A stretch of DNA of 64,000 nt. Source: Volvox africanus (Eukaryota; Chlorophyta; Chlorophyceae; Chlamydomonadales; Volvocaceae). Below, one piece after another: positions 44,887 to 55,996 of the stretch (within the stretch, counting starts at the first letter, position 1; each line of letters starts with the position of its first letter). The position numbers and the translations under genes are program-made. The notes beneath the pieces are model-generated. The model was not told the DNA's origin. It ran no database searches and saw only the letters and a list, made by a program, of their open reading frames with translations. The stretch covers positions 2,062,001-2,126,000 of the forward strand of contig BSDZ01000020.1 in assembly GCA_030268105.1 (NCBI GenBank), given 5' to 3'.

Positions 44887-45710
44887 TGTTGTGCTACGGT
44901 TCATTTCCCGCCGACGCGTAGGTCGACGCGATCCTACGAGGCGAAGTGCTTTTGTGATAAACGCATTGCATATGAATGAATCTGCATGATATAAATGTAT
45001 TCGTGTACATTTATATATGCATTTGGCATGTTGTCATTATCCATCGCGACATCGCATCATGGCAAATCCGCCTAGCATGCATGAAAGCCCGAAGCATGGA
45101 AGTGCGCATTATGCTCGTGCTACGAAACAATAAGTAATATTATCTGATATAATATTACTTCATTACAGCACACGTTGAGAGCGCCGCACTCGTCGCGATG
45201 CATGCCCTGCAACCGGATATCGTTATCCGGACCCTTGCATCATGCGAATGCCGGAAAGGCTTATACGTTGTTATGCGTAGACATCGCCTAGACGCAGTAG
45301 GGTTGTCACATCTAGGATCGGCCTCCTAATGTGAATCGTACGGCATTGCGATGCTGCGAGTATAACAGATGCGAGGACGGCTAAGCTAGACAAGACATTC
45401 GATACCGGAGAACACTCGTGTGTTCTATATTACTATTTCTATACACTATTCTACTTAGCCCGAGCTAAGCCTGAACTTCGCTAATCACCGCCGCGTGATG
45501 ATTGCTTGCTTCCGGCGCTGACGGCGATTTCGTCCATTGCATCATTCTGATCCGTAAGACTGTAAGTTATATCTCTCTTCCTCTTGAAGTCTTCCGCTGT
45601 CTCTGTTTGCTCTCGCTTGCCTTGCTGTACTTGCAAGTGCTCGCGCATCGGTGTCGATAGTCTCCAGACGTGCAGATACTTATGAGCAAACGCGAACGAG
45701 AGGTACAACA
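44887..45710 (+). repeat. Gypsy A 5' LTR (copy 4), 824 bp
   Basis: TGTTGTGCTACGGTTCATTTCC to GGTACAACA. Good reference for the family A LTR, including the hairpin series. Confidence 0.96.
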
Positions 45711-46176
45711 ATTTGGTATCGAGACAGGTTCGTTGCCTAACTGTCTCTCTTTGTCTAATCGGAAGTAGGTTCTTTCTATGGCGAGTTCCAGCGACGAACC
45801 ACGAGGACCGCTAGATACTTTTGCCGAAGACTTAGGCCGCGCCGTTTTGGACGCTGCCGCTTCCGGTTTGTAATTGTTTAATTGCTTTTGCTTAGATTGC
45901 TGCACTTGTTGTGTAAGTGTACGCTCTGAGTCGCAGGTAATCTCAGTGCACCGGCATTGCTTGCCGCGGCGACTGAGACCGGCTTTCGTCCGGACCATTT
46001 GGCGACTCTCATCGCCCAAACTACGGAGATCAGGACTCAGCTGGGCAAGTACTTGCTGAGTTTACTGAATCTTCTCAAGAGTACTGTCGGTAGGCTCACC
46101 GAATCGCTTTGTACTCTTGCCTTTGCGATAGAAGTCGGCTTCTATTACGCAAAACTAGGGTATCGTTTCGTGCTCC
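45711..46176 (+). promoter_or_regulatory. Gypsy A copy 4 leader with tRNA primer site
   Basis: Primer site TGGTATCGAGACAGGTTCG at 45714-45732, three bases after the LTR. The leader holds an 84-codon frame from TTG at 45957 to 46211 that overlaps gag by 35 bases and is open in copies 2, 3, 4 and 5. It may be chance given the low divergence among copies. Confidence 0.75.
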
Positions 46177-47412
46177 ATGTCCGCGGAACACGACGATACG
46201 CCGCACACTAGCCTAGCTAGCCAACCCGATTTCGTTGTAGCTGCTAGAGCGCCGGATAGAGGTCTTGAGACTGTTGGCGCGCGAGCCACTCAAGAGCCCC
46301 TTTTCCTTCAGACCCCTGCTCACTTAATTGTGCCGCATTCAGCAGTAAACACGAATATGGACAACACTGCTGGACCAAGGGTTCTGCCATTACCTCAAGC
46401 TCGAGGGCATGATGACATCCCTGAGGTGATGAGATGGTCGATTCCCGTTCCTAGGCTCAATATTTCGCTGACCGACAAGACACCAGGACATAGCATAGCC
46501 GATGCAACTCGTGCGTACGTGCGTGACGCTAAAAAGTACCTCCAAGCTGTTCATGGTGGCGATAATGACGGTATCAGGTGTCTTTTCGTTGGTAACACCC
46601 TCGAGGGCGCAGCGAAGGACTGGTATCGCAATTGGACCAACGCCCGGGGCAGCTATACTTTTGACGAGTTGGTCGCCGCTTTGCTCGCACGGTTCGCTAC
46701 TGAGGTTCAAGCACGCGATGTGGAAGCTCGTAACGCTTTGGCAGCCGGTAGCTACCACATGCGTCGGGATGAAAATGTACCTGCGTACCAGTCATGCTTC
46801 GAAGCACTTGTGACTCCCATTGCTGACCTCACCGAATCTGAGCGTGTCTTTTGGTTTAGGCGAGGCCTAACGAAACTTTTGGCTAAATGGTGCGCCACAG
46901 ACTTGGTTGGAGCGCAGATCAAGTCGTATGACGCGTTGGTCGCTTTTGCTAAGGGCGCGGAGATACGACTTCTCGCCGGCGAGGAAGAAGGCAAGTCTGC
47001 CCCTCGTGCAAATGCCGTGCAAGTGCAGGATCCGCTTGGGGAAGCTGTGGCTCTCGACCAGGACCTCGGCGCGACCCGCCCCACGCCTACTGCCGCGACG
47101 CGACGCAGCAACGGGCAACGCAAGGCGCGCGGGGGCGCTAGCTCGGGTGTCCGTGGTACAGTAGGAGCAGGTCCGAGCTCGGATCCAGCTAGGAACAGGA
47201 AGCGTGGTGGTGCGCCATCGTCGGCAGCCGCACAGCGTTCCGATCCCAACGCGAAGCGTACTCGTACGGACGACACATTTATGCCAAAATGGAATTGCAA
47301 TCGTTCCGAATTCGAGCGTCGGAAATTGGCCAATGTTTGTCTACGGTGTGCGGAGAATCATTCCACGAAGGATTGCCCTCTAATGCCGCCGTTTGTACCT
47401 CAGCCGAAATAG
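46177..47412 (+). CDS. gag: gag (gypsy A copy 4)
   Basis: Intact 411-codon gag from ATG at 46177, with the capsid domain around FVGNTLEGAAKDWYRNW and knuckle CLRCAENHSTKDC. It ends in UAG (47410-47412) followed by GGGGCTTGCCCGGG. Pol is in the same frame directly after, as in copies 2, 3 and 5. A few substitutions separate it from copy 2, such as RWS for RLS near residue 86. The product forms the particle and packages RNA. Confidence 0.92.
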   Translation: MSAEHDDTPHTSLASQPDFVVAARAPDRGLETVGARATQEPLFLQTPAHLIVPHSAVNTNMDNTAGPRVLPLPQARGHDDIPEVMRWSIPVPRLNISLTDKTPGHSIADATRAYVRDAKKYLQAVHGGDNDGIRCLFVGNTLEGAAKDWYRNWTNARGSYTFDELVAALLARFATEVQARDVEARNALAAGSYHMRRDENVPAYQSCFEALVTPIADLTESERVFWFRRGLTKLLAKWCATDLVGAQIKSYDALVAFAKGAEIRLLAGEEEGKSAPRANAVQVQDPLGEAVALDQDLGATRPTPTAATRRSNGQRKARGGASSGVRGTVGAGPSSDPARNRKRGGAPSSAAAQRSDPNAKRTRTDDTFMPKWNCNRSEFERRKLANVCLRCAENHSTKDCPLMPPFVPQPK

Positions 47413-50400
47413 GGGCTTGCCCGGGTTCCTGCGGAGGGGGCACCACCTGGGATTTCTGAACTAACGCGTGGTCGGTGGTCATCCTTACGGCCAGCCGTTA
47501 AGGCATTGTTGCCTTGTGTACTTGGACACATCGAGCGAGTCATTGCGCGACGCATCACGCTTGACGGACGCACGGGACTTCTCTGCTTCGACCCGTTGTG
47601 TAATTTGTTTACACCTCGCCGTCCCCTGTCGTCTATCGATCTGTCTAACCACGTGGTTTTGTTCATCCCCTCGTCTCTGCGTGAGATGTCGGAACAGTTG
47701 GCCATATACAGGAGGTGTAGGCGTCAATATCCAGGCACTGCCGCATTTGTTTTACTCCCCGCTTTCTGTCGGCGCAAGGCAGAGGCATCGTTAAGGGGTA
47801 TGCGGCATGTCCACCGGTTCGAGCCGGGCACCGTTTTGTTTAATGGTGTGGATCGGGAGGGTACGCTGGCTCCGTGGCCACACCTATCCTACTCGGTTGA
47901 CGTTTGGTACGAAGCTCCTGATGGGGGTGCCGTTGATTACGGACCCGCCTTAAGTGCACTGACGTTGTCTGCTGGGCATTCGCTCGTAGATAATCGTGTC
48001 CCTGTGGTTCAGATCGGTTTGAATGGCCGCACTCTGAAGGCACTTGTTGACACCGGTGCCAGCGACGACTTCATCTCTGTCGCAGAGGTGAATGCGCTGG
48101 GGTTGACCCCAGAGTCGTCTGATTGTCCACAGGTTACCCTTGCTGACGGGGGTAAGCATCCCATCGTGGGCAGGATTACCCTTAGCCTATCGATAGGCCC
48201 TTTGCGTGTTGTGACCCAGCCGTACGTGCTGCAGGGCTTAGCAGAGACTGCACCGTACATAATGGGGTCTTCGACATTACGACAGTACCGCGCGCGCATC
48301 GACATGGAGACCGCAACCCTGCATATGTGCAAGGGTACTCTGTCGATTAAGGTACCTTTCCTGTCGTTCGAACATGTCACACCAAAGGAGGGCGAAACTG
48401 AGGCGGTGCCTATGGTTAATTTCGCTGTGACCGCAATGGTCGCGCGAATCGAACCAGAGCTAGTCGGGCGTAAGGAGGCCGTCCGTTTGTTACGGAAGGG
48501 TGCCCACGGACTGCTTTTAAGGCCGCGGGTGAGCTGTTGTGTCACCACTGCGCAGATTTCTGCGGATCCTGAGGTTGAGGCCCTACTGTTGCAGTATGAG
48601 GACGTCTTTAAGGATATCCCTGGCCTACCACCTATGCGTCCTGTTGATCACACAATCCCTCTCATGCCTGGAGCGCAGCCTACAGCCCGGCCAATGTACA
48701 GGTTGAGTCCATTGGAGCTGGATGAGGTAAAGCGCCAGGTGACGGATTTGCTCGCGAAGGGTATGATACGCCCCAGCACATCCCCGTTTTCTGCACCGAT
48801 TTTGTTTGTCGGTAAGAAGGATGGGACCTTGCGCATGTGCATCGATTACCGGGGGTTAAATGCGAATACGGTGAAAAATCGCTACCCTTTGCCACGCGTT
48901 GACGACCTGTTGGATAAGCTGAAGGGATCGGCTTATTTTTCCTCAATTGACTTACAACAGGGCTACAATCAGATTCGCATCGCTGCCTCTGATATCCTGA
49001 AAACCGCTTTTCGGACGCCCTTCGGTCACTTTGAGTATACGGTCCTATCATTTGGTTTGACTAATGCCCCTGCGACGTTTCAGGCGGTTATGGACCGAAT
49101 GTTTAGGCCGTTTATCGACAGGTTCGTTGTTTGCTACCTGGATGACATCTTGGTATATTCTAAAACGCGCGAGGAGCACTTGGAGCATCTTCGGCTTGTG
49201 CTCGACGTTATGAGGCGGGAGCAATTGTTTGCTAAACGCGCCAAATGCTTTTGGGCGCAGCCTCAGGTGGAATATTTGGGCCACATTGTGTCGGCCACCG
49301 GTGTGAAGATGGACCCGCGGAAGGTCGCCGTGGTTCGCGATTGGCCCGCGCCTCAGAACCTCACGGAGCTGCGTAAGTTCCTTGGCTTGACCAATTATTT
49401 CCGGAAGTTCATTGAAAAATATTCCATCATTGCGGCCCCGCTTACTAACTTAACTCGCAAAGGCGTTTTCGTTTCGCTCGAGTCGTGGACGTCGCAATGC
49501 CAGCGGGCATTCGAAGAGCTCAAACGTATCGTTGCCGAAGATGTCACCCTTGCATTCCCTGATTACTCGTTGCCATTTCGTGTTGAGGTAGTGTCTGATG
49601 CCTCAATATTTGGAAGCGGCGCTGTATTGTTACAGAAAGGGCGACCGATCGCCTTCACGAGTAAGAAGTTTTCTGGTGCGGAAATTCGCTACACCACCGG
49701 GGAACAGGAGCTTCTGGCCGTGCTGCATGCTTTAAAGGAATGGCGCTGTTACCTCGAGGGACGCCCGTTTACTTTAAAGACTGACCACAAGCCCCTAACG
49801 TTTTTGCAAAACGTTCCGACGTTGAACCGCCGTCAAGCTAGGTGGATGGAATATCTAGCTAGGTTCAACTGCACCTGGGAGTATATTTCTGGTAAATTGA
49901 ATATTGCCGATGCTCTCAGTCGACATCCGTCGCTACACGCTGCAATTTTGGCAGCGCCCGTCGTGCGGCCGCGTAGCGAGGAGGTACCGATCGCGACGGA
50001 CCTCGCGGAGCGGTTGAAGGTTGCCTACAACGCAGACGCCTGGTTCGCGGACCCGGCTAATGTAGAAAACCTTCGCAAGCAGAATGGCCTTTGGCTACGG
50101 ACGGAGGGTGCAGCTGCACAAATCGTCGTTCCGAACGACGACGCGCTACGCTACGACATCCTTGCGCGGTTCCACGAGGACCCGTTAGCAGGACACCCTG
50201 GTAGCAAGCGATTGATCGACTTGGTGCAACGTTCCTTTTGGTGGCCTCGTTTGGCTAACGATGGATGCGGCGAACTTCGTACAGACATGCAGTCTGTGCC
50301 AGCGCAATAAGGCTTTGTCCGGTAAGGGCCATGGGTTGTTGCAACCGTTGCCTGTCCTGGATGCGCCTTGGGAAAGTGTTTCCATGGACTTCGTAGTCGC

Positions 50401-51477
50401 GCTGCCCAAAACTGAGGGGGGATACGATGCGGTGTTCGTAATGGTCGACCGTCTGACTAAGATGGTTCACCTAGCACCATGCACATCATCCTGCACGGCT
50501 GAGCAAACCGCACGTTTGTTTTTTGACAATGTGGTTCGGTTACACGGGATTCCCAAAAATGTGATCTCGGACCGCGGTGGACAGTTCACGTCTAAGTTTT
50601 GGGAAGCGCTCTGCAAACTAGTTGGCATGCGCGTCAACCTGAGCACGGCGTATCACCCGCAGACTGATGGTCAAACCGAACGCACAAACCGCACGTTGGG
50701 TGATATGTTGCGCAATTATGCTGGTCGCACACCACTCGTCTGGGATACGTATTTGACTGCGGCAGAATTCGCGCTTAACAACGCTGTTAACCGCTCTACA
50801 GGCAAAAGTCCGTTCTTTCTTAACTATGGATTTCATCCCGCGCTACCCGTGTGGCGTGAGTTGGAAGTGAACGTGCCTGCTGCTAAACTTTTTGCCAAGT
50901 CTTTTATGTCCCGAATCACAGACGCGAAGTCGTGTTTGGACACGGCGCAGCAACGAACAACGGAATACTATAACAAATCTAAGCAGGATGTGACGTTTTC
51001 GGAAGGGCAACTCGTGTTGCTAAGCACCAAGAACTTGCGTTCCTTGGCCGACGGATCCCGAAAACTCTTACCCCGCTGGATTGGTCCGTATCCTGTCGTG
51101 CGCATGGTTGGGAATGTGGCTGTGGAGCTTGCATTGCCCGCTGATATGACCATTCACCCCACGTTTCACGTATCGCTTGTTCGTCCGTATCGTAGTACGG
51201 AACCCGTCCCTGAGCCTGCTAACGCCCCCGCAGCGATCGAACCAGTTTCCGAGACCTGGATCGCTGGTAAACAGAAGTTTTACGATGTGGAGCGGGTGTT
51301 AGATTATCGTGCGCGTCGTGTGGGCCGACACTGACGTAAGCGAACAGTACACGAGTACTTGGTTAAGTGGACAGGGTATACCGACGAGCACAACTCATGG
51401 GAACCGGCACGCAACTTCTCACAGGACATGAAGCCCCTGCTCGAAGAAGCCCGCAAACGTGCCACACAAGCCCAATG
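47413..51477 (+). pseudogene. pol: pol, nearly intact with two lesions (gypsy A copy 4)
   Basis: In frame with gag. Protease DTGASDDF at about 48049, RT YLDD at 49135-49146, RNase H ([15 protein letters not shown]), integrase zinc domain (HPGSKR), core (SMDF near 50385, SDRGGQF near 50567, DGQTER near 50665). A 4-bp insertion at about 50260 shifts the frame inside the integrase zinc domain (open reading to 50310, then correct frame from about 50264). A TGA at 51332-51334 (CGA in copy 1) cuts the protein before the chromodomain, whose text continues to 51477. So protease, RT and RNase H may be functional while integrase is not. Confidence 0.92.
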
Positions 51478-51537
51478 ACCCCTACAGTCGATGCTGTATG
51501 ATGCAGCGAGGACGCTGCATACGGGAGGGGGGATAAT

Positions 51538-52361
51538 TGTTGTGCTACGGTTCATTTCCCGCCGACGCGTAGGTCGACGCGATCCTACGAGGCGAAGTGC
51601 TTTTGTGATGAACACATTGCATATGAATGAATCTGCATGATATAAATGTATTCGTGTACATTTATATATGCATTTGGCATGTTGTCATTATCCATCGCGA
51701 CATCGCATCATGGCAAATCCGCCTAGCATGCATGAAAGCCCGAAGCATGGAAGTGCGCATTATGCTCGTGCTACGAAACAATAAGTAATATTATCTGATA
51801 TAATATTACTTCATTACAGCACACGTTGAGAGCGCCGCACTCGTCGCGATGCATGCCCTGCAACCGGATATCGTTATCCGGACCCTTGCATCATGCGAAT
51901 GCCGGAAAGGCTTATACGTTGTTATGCGTAGACATCGCCTAGACGCAGTAGGGTTGTCACATCTAGGATCGGCCTCCTAATGTGAATCGTACGGCATTGC
52001 GATGCTGCGAGTATAACAGATGCGAGGACGGCTAAGCTAGACAAGACATTCGATACCGGAGAACACTCGTGTGTTCTATATTACTATTTCTATACACTAT
52101 TCTACTTAGCCCGAGCTAAGCCTGAACTTCGCTAATCACCGCCGCGTGATGATTGCTTGCTTCCGGCGCTGACGGCGATTTCGTCCATTGCATCATTCTG
52201 ATCCGTAAGACTGTAAGTTATGTCTCTCTTCCTCTTGAAGTCTTCCGCTGTCTCTGTTTGCTCTCGCTTGCCTTGCTGTACTTGCAAGTGCTCGCGCATC
52301 GGTGTCGATAGTCTCCAGACGTGCAGATACTTATGAGCAAACGCGAACGAGAGGTACAACA
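51538..52361 (+). repeat. Gypsy A 3' LTR (copy 4), 824 bp
   Basis: Same ends as 44887-45710. Purine tract GGGAGGGGGGATAAT lies just upstream and the CCTAA duplication downstream. Confidence 0.96.
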
Positions 52362-52366
52362 CCTAA

Positions 52367-53313
52367 TGATGATTGAAATGATTGGTGCATGGTACAAATG
52401 ATTATTGAACTCATAAACAAAATTTGATTGGCAGGATTGGATGTGTAAAAACTTGATTGTTTCGTTGCGTACTCACCAATGGCTGCTTACCTGGATGCTT
52501 TCCGAATATTGAACTGTAAATTATTGCCTGGAATATTTTCATCTATCAAAACTGAAATCCTATTGATATTCTTCATAACAGCTACGTACATTACGACAGG
52601 ATAGTTTCCGTACACACAAAAATAAGTCTGCAGCGGGTGGGCAAAACAGCAAACAATAACAGGAACGATAACTGAAACAGTAAAGAAATAACCAGAACGA
52701 CCAAAAGTAGTTACAGTGAGCAAGAATGTGAGGCTGCCTCGTATGCAAAGCGAAAGTGGCGCGAATGTTGCTATCCCACGCGTAAGACCTTGCGAAAGCG
52801 TGCGAATATGTTAGTTACATGCGTTTAAAACTTTTATGCAACCCACAACTGCTACCTGTGTACGCATTATTCGCAGCATACGCAAGCATGCGTTAATGCG
52901 CGTTAATGCGCATTAGGCGTGCGTATATTGTGCGTTAGAGAACTTTAACTTCCATGCACGCTTTGTATTTTTGCTTGCGTATGGGTCTCTAACGCTTGCG
53001 TTGCGTTAGGCCTAACGCACACCTTAGAATCTATGTGGGTGCGTTTGACATTGCGTAAGTTCGCGTTAGGTTGCGTTAGCTAACGCAAAGTAAACGCAAA
53101 CATTTTCGTTCCCTCCCAAAAACGTTTATTTGCCATTGCGTTAGGTGTGTTAGGATTGCGTTAGCGATACGCAAGCAATAACGCAATGCGTTTGATTTGC
53201 GTTAGGCTTTGCGTTAGCTCGCGTTAGTTCGCGTTAAGCTTGCGTTAGGCTTGCGTTAGGGGTCCCTAACGCGAGCCTAACGCGAGCTAACGCACGAATT
53301 CCTTGTTATAGTG
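52367..53313. repeat. CACTA right arm: spacer, subterminal array and right TIR
   Basis: 52367-52760 is AT-rich with no recognised gene (a 78-codon minus frame at 52723-52487 with hydrophobic residues is weak). From about 52760 to 53313 there are about twenty GCGTTA/TAACGC motifs in both orientations, denser toward the end. The last 50 bases are the inverted copy of the left TIR. Confidence 0.8.
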
Positions 53314-54365
53314 AGGTCGCCCTTGTCCCTCACCGTCTTGCAGACATGGGACATCTGTGCACTCCAGTTGAGGGTCATCGTCACGTGTACCCCAAGGTAT
53401 TTGTAGGGCTCCGTGGGGGGTAGGTACGGCACTGCCTGGCCGCTTATTTTGATTTTTTCCTCCAGGGCTGACTTGAGTGTGCGTGTACAAGTGGGTCCGT
53501 TCAGGCCTCTGTCAGCCCAGGCTCTGTGGTGCAGGATGCCCGTCACTGCGCTTTTTTTGTGGTTTACGTGCAGGCCCGCCCATTTTGAGTACAGGCTGAT
53601 TTTGTCGCATTGCATTTGTAGGTCTTGTGCGTTGTTGGTCATCACAGCGAGGTCGTCGGCGTATGCGGCTGAGCTTCCATGGTATCTGGCGTTCAAGCTG
53701 TCGGAGAGGCAGCCATACTTGTACCCCCGTCCGCCTGCATGGAGCCATCGGAGGAGTGGTTCGAGGAAGATGATGAATAGCACCGGCGAAAGCGTGTCTC
53801 CCTGAACCGTGCCGTGTTCGATCATTATTGGTGCTGTGTGGCCGTGCTCTGTCCGTATAGTGGTCCGTGCCTGGCTGTAAAGGTCTCATACGACATAGAT
53901 GAGGTCCTCAGGTAGCCCCAAGTCGTACATGATCTGTAGCAGCAGGTCGTGGTTGATGGTGTTGAATGCCAAGGAGAAGTCGACATATAGCAAGTAGAGA
54001 TCTTTGCGTGCGAGGCCAGCATCCTCAATCACATGGAGCAGGTTTTGGATTTGCCTTTCCGTGTTTCTGTACCGGAGGAACCCTTCTTGCGCCTCACTCA
54101 ACAATGTGAGTTTGGGAGCGACGTCCCCGATGGACACTGTGACGAGGCTAGTCCATAGCTTATAAAGGATGTTGGCGAGGGCAATGGGTCTCTTGTTGCT
54201 CAAGAGGAGTGCATCCCCTGCTTTCGGTAGGAGGACCGTGACAGATTCAGTCCATGTCTTCGGTGTGCGGGCCTGGACCCACATAACTTTCAGGAGGTCA
54301 TGGATGGTGGTCTGTAAGGTAGCAGGCAATGCCCTCAGCAATTCGTTAGGTAGTCCATCTGGTCC
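53314..54365 (-). pseudogene. LINE copy 2 reverse transcriptase
   Basis: Reverse segment coding for RT. 54341-53889 has the finger and palm motifs: VTVLLPKAGDALLLSNKRPI, SEAQEGFLRYRNTERQI and LLYVDFSLAFNTINHDLL (catalytic Asp). After a TGA at 53886-53888 the same frame goes on with HGTVQGDTLSPVLF and AYADDLAVMT (the YADD metal site), then the thumb (GLHVNHKKSAVTGI). It is cut by the CACTA element after VRDKGDL. RT copies element RNA onto nicked target DNA. The TGA lies where an Arg codon would fit. Confidence 0.88.
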
Positions 54366-55996
54366 GGCGTCTTATTACGGGCTAGGTGTTGGATACATTT
54401 GTTAAAGTTAAACGAGTCGGCGACGCTGCTAAGCAAGACTTTATCTGTGGCCTGTCTTGGGCTGGTTAGGGAGAAGGCGTCTGGTGCGGTGTTCTGCAGG
54501 AATGGGTACGATCGTGGGATTTCCTCGGGGCGGTACCGTCCAGTCTTTGGGGCGCTTATGGGGGCGGCCTGCTTCTGGTAGTACTGGTGTACAGCTTCAA
54601 GGATGGATTCGGGTTCCGTGCACACTTTTCCTGAGACTGGGTGTTTCAACGCAGGTAGGCCGCGTTCGAGTTCGTCCTTGCTGAAAATACCTTGGTGAGC
54701 CCGACGAGGGCGTGTGGCGATCAGATGTTGGGTTCGGCGTCGCGCTGCAGCTATGTTTTTCCTATGTTCTATTGTTAGCGCCTGTCGTGTTTGGCTACTG
54801 ACCCATCGAATCGTGTCACGTAGTTGCTCCAGCAAGCCCCCCACATTTTCAGGAGGTGTCTGGGTGCTGTTCGATGCCGACCCATTAGGGCTTGTTGAGT
54901 TATCCGCGCAATCAGGCTGTTGGTATCCAGGGGCGGCCTGCATCCGTAGTTCCCTTTCGTATTCGTGTTTGAGCCGGGTGTGTTCTCTGTGTAGCTTTTT
55001 CAGTCCTCTGCTGACTGTGCGTTTGGTGTGTATTTTGCCCGTATATGGCGGTTTCTGCGGGCACAGGTCTAGTAGGATGTCTAGTCCCTTGTTGAGGGTT
55101 GTTTGAAGCATTGCTGCCGCAATCTCTACATTGACCGCCGTGATGCTGTTGTGGTCGCAAAGTAGTGTCATCAAGCGGGTGGCTGTCATATCAGTGGGGT
55201 CCTCGGTGTGTTTCACAATCCCAGCCTCAATCTCATGGACAGCTGGGCGGAGGTATTCCTGGAGGCTGAGGATGTCCGACGTGAGCGAGGCATCCATCTT
55301 TGATTGTGTTGCACGGATTGTGGTGTTCGGGACTGGTAGTATCACGTTTTTCCATTTAATTCGGACCCCGTCTCCGTCTTGGTTCTTTGGGGTCGCCGGT
55401 CTCTTGGCGTCCCACAGGCGGATAGCGTCGGTGGCCAGGCGGGCATGTACGGGGTTATGGTCGAAGTTTCCTCCGGCGACAGAAACAGTGCAGTACGCTT
55501 GTAGTGTGTTCCCGTTTGCAGGTGTCCCCGCTTCTATGCTCGCGTGTAGAGTGGGGCACATCAGGATATCGTCTATTCGGCTTTGGTGTGTACAGCATTC
55601 CTTGCTCCACTGCTTGAAGGACGGGTGGCGGGGGGAGCGGTTTTCAGGCACCGGTGTAAGCATGTTATCGGTGATGAATTTGAGGTGTAGTCGGTCTGCT
55701 GTATCAGGCAGGGGTGTACTGCGGTCGTCAGGATTCAAGACGGCATAAAAGTCTCCGGCCAGGATTACATGTTCCCCGTTATTCTTGGCCTGTCTTAGAA
55801 CTGTCTGGCAGTGCGCGTATATGTTGGTTCGGACTAAGGTGTCTTCCGGACAGTAGATTCCCAGCACGTGTTGGGGGGTACTTGCTGACGTGGAAATCTT
55901 GCACTGGCACAGGTGCCCATGTAGCAGGGGCGGCGGTGATATGTTTGTCACTTGTCCTGCACAGGTGTAACGGGCACCGATCGCCATTGCAACACC
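54366..55996 (-). pseudogene. LINE copy 2: second half of APE endonuclease and linker to RT
   Basis: Open frame 55987-54335 in correct frame between shifts near 55997 and 54366. It begins GVAMAIGARYTCAG and has HVILAGDFYAVLNPDD (catalytic Asp/Asn region), QSRIDDILMCPTL, and NFDHNPVHARL, the DH motif that ends AP-endonuclease folds. A linker of about 300 residues follows, with KNQDGDGVRIKWKNVILP and a Lys/Arg-rich helix, then the RT N-terminus. The APE nicks target DNA to prime reverse transcription. Confidence 0.85.

Larger units (their letters stand above)
44887..52361 (+). mobile_element. Gypsy A copy 4, nearly complete chromovirus
   Basis: 7475-bp forward element with two 824-bp LTRs and the duplication CCTAA (44882-44886, 52362-52366), inserted just downstream of the spliced gene in the CACTA element. 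Its LTRs differ at only a few sites that I could see (for example GATAAACGC against GATGAACAC near the start), so it is the youngest layer here. gag is intact; pol has two lesions. Confidence 0.96.
41211..53313. mobile_element. CACTA-like DNA transposon, 12.1 kb with a nested gypsy A
   Basis: Terminal inverted repeats of about 50 bp begin CACTATAACAA at both ends (41211-41260; 53264-53313 inverted) and match except for two substitutions and two single-base gaps. It is flanked by a 3-bp duplication AGG (41208-41210, 53314-53316), and the LINE reads GAAGTAGGTC across the empty site at 35640. Subterminal GCGTTA arrays, CACTA ends and a 3-bp duplication are hallmarks of the EnSpm/CACTA superfamily. 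Without the gypsy insert it is about 4.6 kb. No transposase domain is recognised, so it is probably non-autonomous or carries a decayed gene. Confidence 0.85.

Noticed and set aside
52487..52748. Hydrophobic minus-strand frames in the CACTA right arm
   Set aside because: Short, overlapping in two frames, with no splice context or homologue recognised.
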